Below, in pieces: positions 35,173 to 44,021 of a DNA stretch of 64,000 bases (position 1 is its first letter; every line of letters starts with the position of its first letter). Location: assembly GCA_945901025.1 (NCBI GenBank), contig CAMDJW010000006.1, positions 1 through 64,000 on the forward strand, read 5' to 3'. The notes beneath the pieces are model-generated. The model saw only the letters and a program-made list of their open reading frames with translations. It made no database searches and was not told the DNA's origin. Source of the DNA: Spirosoma fluviale (GTDB lineage: Bacteria; Bacteroidota; Bacteroidia; Cytophagales; Spirosomataceae). A program made the translations under genes and the position numbers.

Positions 35173-36381
35173 CTATTGCTTGTCAATAGTTAAATAATTG
35201 AGCTCAGAAATAGCCAGCCAAGCCATCAGTCCCGGTCCGATTTCCAAAGCTTCTTCGTCGATATCAAACGTAGGCGTATGCACGCCGCTGATGATTCCGC
35301 GGGCTTCATTCCGAGTACCTAATCGGTAAAAACAGGCATCTACATGATGTGTATACCAAGCGAAATCCTCCGCCGCCATCCAAATATCAAGTTCGATAAC
35401 TTGCTCTTTCCCCATGTATTCAATCGCCGCATCTTTCATTCGACGTGTTAATGCTGGATTATTTTGTAAAAACGGATATCCTTTTAATACCTCAAATTCG
35501 CAAGTGCCGCCCATCGCTTCAGCCATTCCCTCTGCTAATTTTTTCATTTTCGCCAAACCATCCGCGCGCCACTCTTCATCCATGGCTCGGAAAGTTCCTT
35601 GAATTTTAACCTCATCCGGAATAATGTTAGTTGCCCCCAAGCCTTCAATTTTCCCGAAGGTCAACACCGAAGGTAATCGTGGATTTTTATTTCTTGAGAT
35701 AATTTGTTGCATCGCCACAATGATGTGAGAAGCAATCAAAATGGGATCTACACAAATATCTGGCATAGCACCATGGCCACCTTTACCTTTCACCGTCAAA
35801 TATAATTCATCCGCACTGGCCATGTACATACCTTCGCGAAAACCTATTTTACCCACAGGGATATTCGGCGCAACATGTTGGCCTAAAATCCCAGAAGGAA
35901 CTGGATTTTGTAAAGCGCCATCCTGGATCATAACGCTGGCTCCGCCAGGTGCTTTTTCCTCCGCAGGTTGAAACAATAATTTAATGGTCCCCTCAAATTC
36001 CCCTCGTATTGCTTGCAATATTTTCGCTGTCCCTAGTAATGAGGATGTGTGTACATCATGTCCACAAGCATGCATGATGCCTTCTTTTTTAGATTTATAG
36101 GGCACTTCATTTGCTTCAAAAATGGGTAATGCGTCCATGTCGGCGCGCAAAGCAATCACACGTTTAGTCGGATTCTTGCCCTCTATCTTAGCGATTAATC
36201 CAGTATTGGCGATGTGCTCTGCTTGAATTCCCATGGAATTGAGTTGGGCCAACACATAGGCCTGAGTCTCTACTTCATGGTATGAAAGTTCAGGATTTTG
36301 ATGCAAATGATGGCGATTTCCGATTACCTCCTGCGTGTTTTTTTTAGCTATTTCCTTAATCTTTTCAATCAGTTGCGACAT
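35173..36381 (-). CDS. M20 family amidohydrolase (N-acyl-amino acid/hippurate hydrolase type)
   Basis: A 402-residue metallopeptidase-family protein. Metal and catalytic motifs are present: ALRADMDALPI, HACGHDVHTSSLLG, FQPAEEKAPGGA and the C-terminal GVHTPTFDIDEEALEIG. The dimerisation domain holds GKGGHGAMPD. Such enzymes cleave N-acyl or N-benzoyl amino acids. The ATG at 36381 (MSQLIEKIKEIAKKN) is chosen over an upstream in-frame ATG at 36423, which adds 14 residues unlike the family. No signal peptide is seen, so it should act in the cytosol. Confidence 0.92.
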   Translation of the reverse strand: MSQLIEKIKEIAKKNTQEVIGNRHHLHQNPELSYHEVETQAYVLAQLNSMGIQAEHIANTGLIAKIEGKNPTKRVIALRADMDALPIFEANEVPYKSKKEGIMHACGHDVHTSSLLGTAKILQAIRGEFEGTIKLLFQPAEEKAPGGASVMIQDGALQNPVPSGILGQHVAPNIPVGKIGFREGMYMASADELYLTVKGKGGHGAMPDICVDPILIASHIIVAMQQIISRNKNPRLPSVLTFGKIEGLGATNIIPDEVKIQGTFRAMDEEWRADGLAKMKKLAEGMAEAMGGTCEFEVLKGYPFLQNNPALTRRMKDAAIEYMGKEQVIELDIWMAAEDFAWYTHHVDACFYRLGTRNEARGIISGVHTPTFDIDEEALEIGPGLMAWLAISELNYLTIDKQ

Positions 36382-36559
36382 GACAATTTTCTCTTTTTTT
36401 GCAAATCTACAAAGAATGAACAATACCCTCGAACCCTATGGACAAAAGCGATTAAAAAATTATTATTTTTCTTTGGAATTGATGAAAATCATTTGATAAT
36501 TTTCTTACCTTTAAAACGAGTAGAGGATTTGCGAAAAAAGCGAAAAATAATTTTTGTCT

Positions 36560-37075
36560 ATGAGTCAGAAAGTGTTAGTTCTCAATCAAGATTATAGTGC
36601 ACTCACGATTTGTTCGATGCCCAAAGCTTTCTTGTTGGTCTACCTAAACAAGGCTGAATTAGTGGCCGAATCGACTACCGCAAAACTTCATTCCATCTCG
36701 CAAACTTTTCCTTTTCCTTCTGTTATTCGCTTAAATCGATATGTTTATTTCCCATACAAGGGAGTTGTTTTAACTAGACAAAATATTTTTAAGCGCGATG
36801 CGAATACGTGTCAATATTGTGGATCGAAAGATCATTTGACATTAGATCACGTAATGCCGAAATCCAGGCAGGGAAGGACTTCTTGGGATAATTTAACGAC
36901 CGCTTGTAAATACTGCAATTCGAAGAAAGGAGATCTCACTCCAGAGGAAGCAGGGATGCATTTAGCACGCCATCCTTTCAAACCATCTTTTGTTATGTTT
37001 TTGCGAAATTTTTCCGGAATTTTGGACCAACAATGGATTCCGTTTGTGGGATCTAAACGAGAACCCATCTATTAA
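36560..37075 (+). CDS. HNH endonuclease family protein
   Basis: A 171-residue protein. The N-terminal 70 residues (KVLVLNQDYSALTICSMPKAFLLVYLNKAELV) are characteristic of a conserved stand-alone HNH family of Bacteroidota and cyanobacteria. The HNH core has CQYCG, LTLDHVMPKSRQGRTSWDNLTTAC and CKYCNSKKG: two CxxC zinc pairs around the DH and N residues. Its biological role is not established, and nothing around it suggests restriction or phage. The ATG at 36560 gives the usual N-terminus. The next gene follows after 2 bp. Confidence 0.88.
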   Translation: MSQKVLVLNQDYSALTICSMPKAFLLVYLNKAELVAESTTAKLHSISQTFPFPSVIRLNRYVYFPYKGVVLTRQNIFKRDANTCQYCGSKDHLTLDHVMPKSRQGRTSWDNLTTACKYCNSKKGDLTPEEAGMHLARHPFKPSFVMFLRNFSGILDQQWIPFVGSKREPIY

Positions 37076-37077
37076 GT

Positions 37078-37869
37078 ATGAAAATTTCATTTATTGGCGC
37101 AGGAAATGTGGCTTGGCATCTATCTCAAGCATTAGAAAATGCAGGAAATTCTGTTCAAGAAGTTTTCAGTAGGGATCCCAAAAAGGCAAAAGAATTAAGT
37201 AGCTTTTTATATAACGCACGTGTTCAGGAACATTTAGATTTTTCTGAATCTACTTCAGAAGTATTTTTTATGTGCATTCCTGAATCAGCCTATCCTCAAG
37301 TTTTACCTGAATTATTATTGCCCAAATATGGGATTTTAGTATTGGTTTCAGGTACGGCCCAATTGGCAGAATCGATGCTTTTGTACGATCCACTTCGGGA
37401 AAGCATGAATCAGATTGGGGTGTTTTTCCCGGTCCAACATGTTTTAACGGGTCGGAAATTAAACCTTTCAAACACCCCGATATGTATTGAAGTGTTTGTG
37501 GAGGAAACGGAAACCATTTTATTGGCTCTTGCCAAAGATGTGTCCGATGCCATTTATTTAGTCAATGGGGATGAACGAAAAAAGATTCATTTGGCAATGT
37601 TGATGGCGGGTACTTTTACTCAGCAACTTTGGAACCAGGCGAAAGAATTGTTGACTTCGATCGAATTAGAACCTCAATTAATACAAGGAGTTGTAGAAAA
37701 TTACATGAAGTCATTTTTCTCAAATCATCCCATTTCTCCAGCTCAAGAAGTCGCAAAATTACAAGATGGCCGGATGGTGATGGACCAACAATCACTCATT
37801 GATCGTCCAGAAATGCAGGAAATCTATAAACAGATGTTGGCCTTAATCAAATCTCAATCACTTGATTAA
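37078..37869 (+). CDS. Rossmann-like and DUF2520 domain-containing protein
   Basis: A 263-residue protein. The N-terminal Rossmann-like domain opens ISFIGAGNVAWHLSQAL. The C-terminal DUF2520 domain spans from about residue 125, with VQHVLTGRKLN, RKKIHLAMLMAGTFTQQLW and DGRMVMDQQSL. The overall layout resembles the F420-dependent or ProC-like reductase fold. Substrate is unknown. It is probably co-transcribed with the HNH gene 2 bp upstream. Its 3' end overlaps a convergent lipoprotein gene by 12 bp. Confidence 0.85.
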   Translation: MKISFIGAGNVAWHLSQALENAGNSVQEVFSRDPKKAKELSSFLYNARVQEHLDFSESTSEVFFMCIPESAYPQVLPELLLPKYGILVLVSGTAQLAESMLLYDPLRESMNQIGVFFPVQHVLTGRKLNLSNTPICIEVFVEETETILLALAKDVSDAIYLVNGDERKKIHLAMLMAGTFTQQLWNQAKELLTSIELEPQLIQGVVENYMKSFFSNHPISPAQEVAKLQDGRMVMDQQSLIDRPEMQEIYKQMLALIKSQSLD

Positions 37870-38346
37870 CGGTCGGTCCATCTCTTGAATGACACGGACT
37901 TTACTGAATCCCAAAATAATGGTGTGTGCTACAGGATGGGTGAAAATGTAAAAAAGGCTATCGCCATTGGCATTTTTTTGTATGCTAGGAGGGATCTCTT
38001 GGTGAATAGATTGGCTATAATCTAATGCATCCAAAATGTCTTTGATTTTTTGATCACGAACTTGAGCGTTTAGATCGCTAGGTTTTCCTATGAGAATGGA
38101 AATTCCATATTTTTTGGAAAGAGCTGCCAAGTCTATGGCTGATTTTTCGTTTAGCTTTTTTTCTATTTCTTTTTGAACACCTAGTCCCCAAGTATCTACC
38201 TGGTTTACAATTTGTTCTGGTAGGACGCGCTTAACCTGTTTGGCTTTCATTTCTTTTACGGCTGCTGTGGTGTCAATGCGTGTTGAAAAGTCACATGAGC
38301 TTAATCCTAAGATAAAAAATAGCAAGAAGAGTTTGGATCCAGACAT
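37858..38346 (-). CDS. Hypothetical lipoprotein
   Basis: A 162-residue protein with a lipoprotein signal (MSGSKLFLLFFILGLSSC, Cys18). The start at 38346 is preferred to an in-frame ATG at 38367 because it gives a compact signal peptide. The mature part is mostly charged helices, then FYIFTHPVAHTIILGFSKV, whose His residues are notable but form no CxxCH. I do not recognise the family. It is transcribed divergently from prfA, whose -33 box lies within 20 bp of its start. Confidence 0.62.
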   Translation of the reverse strand: MSGSKLFLLFFILGLSSCDFSTRIDTTAAVKEMKAKQVKRVLPEQIVNQVDTWGLGVQKEIEKKLNEKSAIDLAALSKKYGISILIGKPSDLNAQVRDQKIKDILDALDYSQSIHQEIPPSIQKNANGDSLFYIFTHPVAHTIILGFSKVRVIQEMDRPLIK

Positions 38347-38359
38347 AATAAAAAAAGCG

Positions 38360-38393
38360 TTGCGCAAAGGTATTCAACTAATTGTTATCTTTG
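38360..38393 (+). promoter_or_regulatory. Promoter of prfA
   Basis: TATCTTTG (38386-38393) is an exact TAnnTTTG box. TTG at 38360-38362 lies 23 nt upstream, a longer spacing than the 18-20 nt seen elsewhere in the window. The prfA ATG is 24 bp downstream of the box. Confidence 0.55.
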
Positions 38394-38417
38394 CAAAAAT
38401 TTTTAAAATAGAAAATC

Positions 38418-39488
38418 ATGCTTGAGCAGTTGGAGGCCATTAGAGAACGTTTTTTAGAAGTGGAGCAACAGATAGCCATGCCGGAAGTCGTATCAGACTT
38501 GAAGAAATTTAAAACATTAAGTAAGGAATATAAAGATTTGCAAAAAATAGTAGATCAGTATGCCACTTATTTGAATTTATTGAAGTCCATCGAGGAGGCA
38601 AAGGATGTTATTGCCACAGAAAAAGACGAAGATTTTAGGGACATGGCCAAGGCGGAGTTGGATGAATTAATGCCAGCGGAGAAGGACATGAATGAGGTGT
38701 TAAAGGAGATGCTTATTCCTAGGGATCCAAATGATTCAAAGGATTGTATTTTGGAAGTTCGAGGTGGAACTGGGGGGGATGAAGCAAGTATTTTTGCAGG
38801 TGATTTATTTAGAATGTATCAGCGATATGCTGAAAAGATGGGCTGGACTTTCCAAATTATGGATTTTACAGAAGGCTCGGCCGGTGGATATAAGGAGATA
38901 ATTGCCTCGGTTCAAGGGGAAGATGTATATGCCAAAATGAAATTTGAATCGGGTGTTCATCGAGTTCAACGGGTGCCTGCGACAGAATCAGCTGGAAGGA
39001 TACATACTTCAGCAGCTTCGGTGGCTGTGATGCCCGAGGCGGATGAAGTGGATGTACAGATTAATATGAATGATATTAGAAAGGATACTTTCTGTTCATC
39101 CGGAGCGGGTGGTCAGTCGGTGAATACGACTTATTCAGCGGTTCGTGTGACGCACATTCCTTCTGGACTTGTGGTTCAGTGTCAAGATGAGCGTTCTCAA
39201 ATTAAGAACTTTGATAAGGCCATGACCGTTTTGCGCTCAAGGCTTTATGAAATTGAGTTAGCCAAACGTAATGCCGAAATTGCAGGTGCTCGAAAATCTT
39301 TGGTGGGCTCTGGAGATCGCTCCGACAAGATAAGAACGTATAATTATCCACAAGGTCGTGTGACAGATCATCGCATCGGATTGACCGTTTATAATTTGCC
39401 TACCGTTTTGGATGGAGAAATAGGAGAATTTATTGAGCAATTGAGGATTGCGGAAAATACCGAAAGACTAACGGAGGGAGCTGCTTAA
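38418..39488 (+). CDS. prfA: Peptide chain release factor 1
   Basis: A 356-residue RF1, normal length. The codon-reading motif is PAT in [27 protein letters not shown], which marks RF1 (UAG/UAA) rather than RF2. The catalytic GGQ is in [19 protein letters not shown]. The family's [14 protein letters not shown]-like block is present as [15 protein letters not shown]. It needs methylation by PrmC, which is not encoded here. Confidence 0.96.
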   Translation: MLEQLEAIRERFLEVEQQIAMPEVVSDLKKFKTLSKEYKDLQKIVDQYATYLNLLKSIEEAKDVIATEKDEDFRDMAKAELDELMPAEKDMNEVLKEMLIPRDPNDSKDCILEVRGGTGGDEASIFAGDLFRMYQRYAEKMGWTFQIMDFTEGSAGGYKEIIASVQGEDVYAKMKFESGVHRVQRVPATESAGRIHTSAASVAVMPEADEVDVQINMNDIRKDTFCSSGAGGQSVNTTYSAVRVTHIPSGLVVQCQDERSQIKNFDKAMTVLRSRLYEIELAKRNAEIAGARKSLVGSGDRSDKIRTYNYPQGRVTDHRIGLTVYNLPTVLDGEIGEFIEQLRIAENTERLTEGAA

Positions 39489-39499
39489 TTTTTTTTCGC

Positions 39500-40552
39500 T
39501 TAAGCCTTTTCAAGTTTAAAGCTGAAGCTAGTTCCTTTGTCAACTTTAGAGATGACCGTGATTTGGCTCCCATGTGCTTTTACGATGTGCTTAACAATCG
39601 ATAAGCCCAAACCGGAACCTCCACTCATTTTAGCCCTGCTTTTATCTACTCGATAAAAACGCTCAAATAACCTTGGCAAGTGCTCTGCAGGAATTCCAGG
39701 CCCGTTATCTTTAACCGAAATTTGAAGATTTTTCTTCCGCTCTTCAATCAACACATTCACTTTGCCATCCTGGTTTCCATACTTGATCCCATTATCAATT
39801 AAATTGACCAGTACTTGCTCCATGCGCTGGCTATCTGCTTTGACTAAAAGGGGACCTTCCTTGCCGGTCAACTTCAACGATGTTTTTTTTGATTTGGCTT
39901 TGGCTTCTAATTGTTCAAAAATATCTAAAATGATGGGGCGCAAATCGATTGATTTTTTATCGATTTTAATAGCACCCGTTTCTATTTGAGAAACAGTCAA
40001 CAAATCTTTCACTAAAACATCTAATCCATCTAGACTTTTTGCCGCTTTCTCTAAAAATTTGGTTCTAATTTCGATGCCCTCTTCAGGATTATCTAGTAGC
40101 GTATGCACAAAGCCTTGAGCGGCAAAAATAGGGGTCTTTAGTTCATGAGATACATCAGCCAAAAATTCTTGTCGGTATTTAGCTGATTTTCTCAATTCCT
40201 TCACCTCATCTTCTTTGGTCGTGACATAGGAGTTTAATTCCTCCGTCAACAAGGCAATGGGATTATCTTTTTCGATTAATTGAGAACGAGGAATGACAGA
40301 AAAATTCTTCTTTTTTATTTGTTTGATGCGGTCATATAACAAATTTACTTCTTTGAAAACTAAATAATCCAAGGCAAAATAGATTAAAACAGCACCAAAA
40401 ATTAGACAACTTGTAAAGCACACAAATAGGGTACTTATATCAGAGCTTGGCAAAAACGAAATGAATGCTGTCGTCACTCCAGCAATGACAATAGCTAGAA
40501 TAAGGGATAGGTATTTTGGACTTAGCATATCAGGTATTTTGCTAAATTTCAT
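39500..40552 (-). CDS. Sensor histidine kinase (PhoR-like)
   Basis: A 350-residue kinase with two N-terminal TM helices (about 15-33 and 40-60) and almost no periplasmic loop, so it probably does not sense by a large external domain. HisKA box: DVSHELKTPIFAAQGFVHTLL. HATPase_c: LVNLIDNGIKYG (N box), VKDNGPGIP (G1), LFERFYRVD (F box) and GGSGLGLSIVKHIV (G2). No response regulator is adjacent; neighbours are prfA and purB. Confidence 0.88.
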   Translation of the reverse strand: MKFSKIPDMLSPKYLSLILAIVIAGVTTAFISFLPSSDISTLFVCFTSCLIFGAVLIYFALDYLVFKEVNLLYDRIKQIKKKNFSVIPRSQLIEKDNPIALLTEELNSYVTTKEDEVKELRKSAKYRQEFLADVSHELKTPIFAAQGFVHTLLDNPEEGIEIRTKFLEKAAKSLDGLDVLVKDLLTVSQIETGAIKIDKKSIDLRPIILDIFEQLEAKAKSKKTSLKLTGKEGPLLVKADSQRMEQVLVNLIDNGIKYGNQDGKVNVLIEERKKNLQISVKDNGPGIPAEHLPRLFERFYRVDKSRAKMSGGSGLGLSIVKHIVKAHGSQITVISKVDKGTSFSFKLEKA

Positions 40553-40650
40553 AAAAAATTAGGAAAATCCCTACCTAAATCACTCAAAATCTTCTGATTA
40601 AACCCTCTTCCAAGACAAATTTTGTACCTTTACACTTTGAAAGGAATCAC

Positions 40651-42015
40651 ATGGAATTAAATTTATTAAGTGCTATTTCTCCCGTGGACGGGAGGTATCG
40701 TCGGCAAACAGCTGTATTGGCGCCTTATTTTTCTGAATTTGGTTTAATTCAATACCGCGTTCGAGTTGAAATAGAATATTTTATTGCCCTTTGTGAAATT
40801 CCATTAAAACCGCTTGCCAGTTTCCCGGCAGGCGCTTTTGTTGATCTACGTAATTTGTATCTTCAATTTTCTGAGGCGGATGCGCAATGGATCAAGGACA
40901 AAGAAAAAGTGACTAACCATGACGTCAAGGCGGTTGAGTATTTTATTAAAGAAAAAATGCTGAATCTTTCTGGCAAGGATGGGGACTTATCAAGCTTTGT
41001 GGAATTTATTCATTTTGGGTTGACTTCTCAGGACATCAACAATTCAGCTATTCCGATGTCCATCGCGGAGGCACATAACAACGTTATTTTACCTGCTTAT
41101 CTATCCGTCAAAGATATCCTTTCCAGTTATGCAAAGGATTGGAAAGATATTCCTTTACTTGCGCATACACATGGCCAACCCGCTTCGCCTACTAGGCTGG
41201 GCAAGGAAGTGATGGTTTTTGTGGAAAGGTTGGATCGCCAATTAGATCTTTTGGCTCAAATTCCTTTTTCTGGAAAATTTGGGGGTGCTACAGGAAATTT
41301 TAACGCGCACCAAGTGGCTTTTCCGGACATTAATTGGCCCCAATTTGCTGCGAAATTGCATCATAATTTGGGGATTGTACGATCAAAGTATACAACGCAG
41401 ATTGAACATTATGATAATTTGGCGGCCTATTTTGATGGCTTAAAAAGATTGAATACGATTTTGATTGACCTTTCTCGAGATATTTGGCAGTACATTTCCA
41501 TGGGGTACTTTAAGCAAAAAATTAAAGAGGGGGAAATAGGGTCGTCTGCCATGCCTCATAAAGTAAACCCAATTGATTTTGAAAATGCGGAAGGTAATTT
41601 GGCGTTTTCAAATGCTACATTTGAATTCTTGTCGGCAAAATTGCCAATCTCCAGGTTGCAGCGTGATTTAACCGATTCTACTGTTTTAAGAAATGTGGGA
41701 ATGCCTTTAGCGCACACCTTGATAGCATTAAATTCTTTGCAAAAAGGATTAGGTAAGTTGGAATTAAATGAGTCAAAAATCACACATGATTTAGAGGAAA
41801 ACTGGGTTGTTATCGCGGAGGCCATTCAAACGGTACTTCGACGTGAGTCTTATCCAAAACCGTATGAGGCGCTAAAGGATTTAACACGTCACCATGGAAA
41901 AATAGACCAAACCGTTTTTCATCAATTTATTGATGGTTTAGCAGTGAGTGAAGCGATCAAAAACGAATTGAAACTTATTTCACCTTTCAACTTTGTTGGC
42001 CGAGACGAAAATTAA
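40651..42015 (+). CDS. purB: Adenylosuccinate lyase
   Basis: A 454-residue member of the fumarase/aspartase superfamily, of the E. coli PurB subtype judging from LSAISPVDGRYRRQT at the N-terminus. Motifs: EFIHFGLTSQDINNSA, LAHTHGQPASPTRLGKEV (catalytic His) and the signature GSSAMPHKVNPIDFENAEGN. It cleaves SAICAR and adenylosuccinate in purine synthesis. The VOC protein gene starts 3 bp downstream. Confidence 0.95.
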   Translation: MELNLLSAISPVDGRYRRQTAVLAPYFSEFGLIQYRVRVEIEYFIALCEIPLKPLASFPAGAFVDLRNLYLQFSEADAQWIKDKEKVTNHDVKAVEYFIKEKMLNLSGKDGDLSSFVEFIHFGLTSQDINNSAIPMSIAEAHNNVILPAYLSVKDILSSYAKDWKDIPLLAHTHGQPASPTRLGKEVMVFVERLDRQLDLLAQIPFSGKFGGATGNFNAHQVAFPDINWPQFAAKLHHNLGIVRSKYTTQIEHYDNLAAYFDGLKRLNTILIDLSRDIWQYISMGYFKQKIKEGEIGSSAMPHKVNPIDFENAEGNLAFSNATFEFLSAKLPISRLQRDLTDSTVLRNVGMPLAHTLIALNSLQKGLGKLELNESKITHDLEENWVVIAEAIQTVLRRESYPKPYEALKDLTRHHGKIDQTVFHQFIDGLAVSEAIKNELKLISPFNFVGRDEN

Positions 42016-42018
42016 GAT

Positions 42019-42402
42019 ATGAACCAACGATTAATGCATATTGCTTTAGTGGTGGCTGATTATGACGAGGCGATTGCTTGGTATACCCAAAAATTATGCT
42101 TCCATTTAATCGAGGACACTACATTGAGCGACGTAAAGCGTTGGGTTTTAATTCAACCTCCGGGAGAGGGGAGTTGCCAATTGCTTTTAGCAAAGGCTGC
42201 GACAGAGGAACAAAAATCGAGAGTAGGAAATCAAACGGGGAGACGCGTATTTTTATTTTTACACACGGATGATTTTGAAAGGGATCATGAAAATCTGCTC
42301 CAAAAAGGAATCACAATTGTGCGGGGACCGTCGGAGGAGGAATATGGTAAAGTCCTTGTTTTCGAGGACTTGTATGGAAATTTATGGGATTTAATAGGTT
42401 AA
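42019..42402 (+). CDS. VOC family (glyoxalase-like) protein
   Basis: A 127-residue single-domain protein of the glyoxalase/bleomycin-resistance fold. It shows the paired beta-alpha-beta-beta-beta units: MHIALVVADYDEAIAWYTQKLCFHLIED and, in the second half, RVFLFLHTDDFERDHENLLQKG, ending LVFEDLYGNLWDLI. Metal-ligand type His and Glu residues are at the expected ends. Substrate cannot be told. Likely co-transcribed with purB (3-bp gap). It precedes the trp promoter. Confidence 0.88.
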   Translation: MNQRLMHIALVVADYDEAIAWYTQKLCFHLIEDTTLSDVKRWVLIQPPGEGSCQLLLAKAATEEQKSRVGNQTGRRVFLFLHTDDFERDHENLLQKGITIVRGPSEEEYGKVLVFEDLYGNLWDLIG

Positions 42403-42405
42403 ATT

Positions 42406-42435
42406 TTTGATTTAATAGATTTCATTTTACATTTG
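42406..42435 (+). promoter_or_regulatory. Promoter of the trp operon
   Basis: TTTG (42406-42409), 18 nt, TACATTTG (42428-42435), a good TTTG-N18-TAnnTTTG match. Transcription should start near 42440, about 12 nt before the leader-peptide ATG. Confidence 0.75.
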
Positions 42436-42451
42436 TAGAAATTATAACAAA

Positions 42452-42493
42452 ATGATAAAAGCAGCATACAACAAAAACGGTTGGCAAGGGTAA
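42452..42493 (+). CDS. trpL: Putative trp leader peptide (13 residues, one Trp)
   Basis: The short frame ATG...TAA at 42452-42493 encodes MIKAAYNKNGWQG, with a Trp codon (42482-42484) three codons before the stop. It lies between the trp promoter and an intrinsic terminator upstream of trpE. CAAGG at 42485-42489 can pair with CCTTG at 42499-42503. A ribosome stalled at the Trp codon would cover the first of these and free the second to disrupt the terminator. This is the layout of classical attenuation. Recognised by position and logic, not by homology. Confidence 0.6.
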   Translation: MIKAAYNKNGWQG

Positions 42494-42540
42494 TAAATCC
42501 TTGAACAGTTTTGCTGTGTGCACATATGATATGTTTTACA

Positions 42541-42571
42541 AAGGCTTGCTGTTCTCAGTAAGCCTTTTTTT
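42541..42571 (+). terminator. trp attenuator terminator
   Basis: An 11-bp stem (AAGGCTTGCTG/CAGTAAGCCTT, one G-T pair) with loop TTCT, then seven T residues (42565-42571), 25 bp before the trpE ATG. The 5' arm and loop (CTGTTC at 42549-42554) are complementary to GAACAG at 42503-42508, the proposed antiterminator partner. A terminator directly ahead of trpE and after a Trp-containing leader frame indicates attenuation. Confidence 0.8.
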
Positions 42572-42596
42572 ATTAATTTGTATTCAATTAGAAAAC

Positions 42597-44015
42597 ATGT
42601 CAACGACACAAAATATACATATAAAAACGAGTAGAAAGACGCTTTTGGCCGATACGATGACGCCCATTGGCTTATTTCTTAAAATTCGGAAGAATTTCAA
42701 AAACTCGGTCATATTGGAATCCGCTGATTACCATGGGCGCGAGCACGGTTTTTCCCATATTGCTTTTGAGCCCATTGCTAGTTTTACATTAGATCAGTCG
42801 GTGGTTAATCAAAAATTTCCTGATGGAACTGAAGAGACATTTGTGTTGGCATCGCGCCAACAAGCCATTATAGCTTTAAAAACCTTTTCTGATCGTTTTG
42901 TTTTTAAAAAGGAGGCGGGGGATTCACCTATGGCCAATGGACTTTTTGGCCATATATCGTATGATGCGGTTCAATATTTTGAAGACATCGAGATTAGGGG
43001 CAAAAGTAAGGAAACGGAAATTCCGTCCATCCGCTATTTTGTTTATCGCTATGTGTTAGCATTTAATCACTTTAATAACCAATTGGCCTACTATTCGCAC
43101 ACTTATGATGGAAGCGAACCTAGTTTTGATGCTATTTTGAATGCGATAGATCAGCCTGCTGAAGCCTTGGGAAAATTTCAACGCCAAGGGGAAGAACTTA
43201 GTAACTTGACCGAGGATCAAACTCGGGAAATAGTTCACACGTGTATAAAACATTGTTTGCGGGGGGATGTATTTCAAATTGTACCTTCCCGTAGATTTAG
43301 TCAAAATTATCAAGGGGATGATTTTCAGGTGTATAGGGCTTTACGTTCCGTGAATCCATCACCCTATCTATTTTACTTTGATTATGAAGAGTACCGTATT
43401 TTTGGTGCTTCACCAGAGAAACAAATTAAAATTGACGGTGATTTAGCTGAAATTCATCCAATTGCCGGAACATTTAGACGTTCTGGGGATGATGCTCGGG
43501 ATGCGGAATTAGCCCAGGCGTTGATTGCTGATCCCAAAGAATCGGCCGAACATGTTATGTTGGTGGACTTAGCTAGAAATGATTTAAGTAGGAGTGCTGA
43601 AAATGTGCAGGTGGAAACTTTTAAGGAAGTTCAGTTTTTCTCTCATGTGATTCATTTAGTTTCAAAGGTAACAGGACGCATGCAAAAAGGGGTTAATTCG
43701 CTTCAATTAGTAGCCGATACGTTTCCTGCGGGAACTTTAAGTGGAGCGCCGAAACATAATGCGATGACGATCATTAATCGCTTGGAGCCTACCAACCGTG
43801 CCATTTATGGTGGGGCGATTGGCTTCATGGATTTTGAAGGAAATTTCAATCATGCCATTGCGATAAGAACATTTTTAAGCAAGGGACAAACCTTGTTTTT
43901 TCAAGCGGGAATGGGAGTGGTGGCTAAATCTGTGGTGGCTAGTGAAATGCAGGAAATACATAATAAATTGGCCGCTTTGCGAAGAGCATTAGAAGTGGCG
44001 GAAACTTTATCTTAA
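42597..44015 (+). CDS. trpE: Anthranilate synthase component I
   Basis: A 472-residue enzyme using chorismate and ammonia to form anthranilate. The ATG at 42597 is chosen. The frame is open from 42501, but that part encodes the attenuator hairpin. N-terminal feedback-site residues are suggested by SVILESADYHGREHG. The chorismate-binding domain is clear: QIVPSRRFSQNY, FGASPEKQIK, HPIAGTFRRSGDD, HVMLVDLARNDLSR and AGTLSGAPKHNAM. It is the first structural gene of trpEGDCFBA; trpG starts 6 bp later. Confidence 0.95.
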   Translation: MSTTQNIHIKTSRKTLLADTMTPIGLFLKIRKNFKNSVILESADYHGREHGFSHIAFEPIASFTLDQSVVNQKFPDGTEETFVLASRQQAIIALKTFSDRFVFKKEAGDSPMANGLFGHISYDAVQYFEDIEIRGKSKETEIPSIRYFVYRYVLAFNHFNNQLAYYSHTYDGSEPSFDAILNAIDQPAEALGKFQRQGEELSNLTEDQTREIVHTCIKHCLRGDVFQIVPSRRFSQNYQGDDFQVYRALRSVNPSPYLFYFDYEEYRIFGASPEKQIKIDGDLAEIHPIAGTFRRSGDDARDAELAQALIADPKESAEHVMLVDLARNDLSRSAENVQVETFKEVQFFSHVIHLVSKVTGRMQKGVNSLQLVADTFPAGTLSGAPKHNAMTIINRLEPTNRAIYGGAIGFMDFEGNFNHAIAIRTFLSKGQTLFFQAGMGVVAKSVVASEMQEIHNKLAALRRALEVAETLS

Positions 44016-44021
44016 GGAAAT

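Noticed and set aside
35165-35200. TTGACTATTG/CAATAGTTAA hairpin at the 3' end of the amidohydrolase gene as terminator
   Set aside because: It overlaps the coding end, has one mismatch, and no convincing T-run follows on the minus strand.
38418-39488. Programmed frameshift in a release factor gene
   Set aside because: The gene is prfA (PAT motif), read in one continuous frame; programmed frameshifting is a property of prfB.
42501-42596. Longer trpE beginning upstream of 42597
   Set aside because: It would translate through the attenuator hairpin and U-tract and adds residues not found in TrpE proteins.
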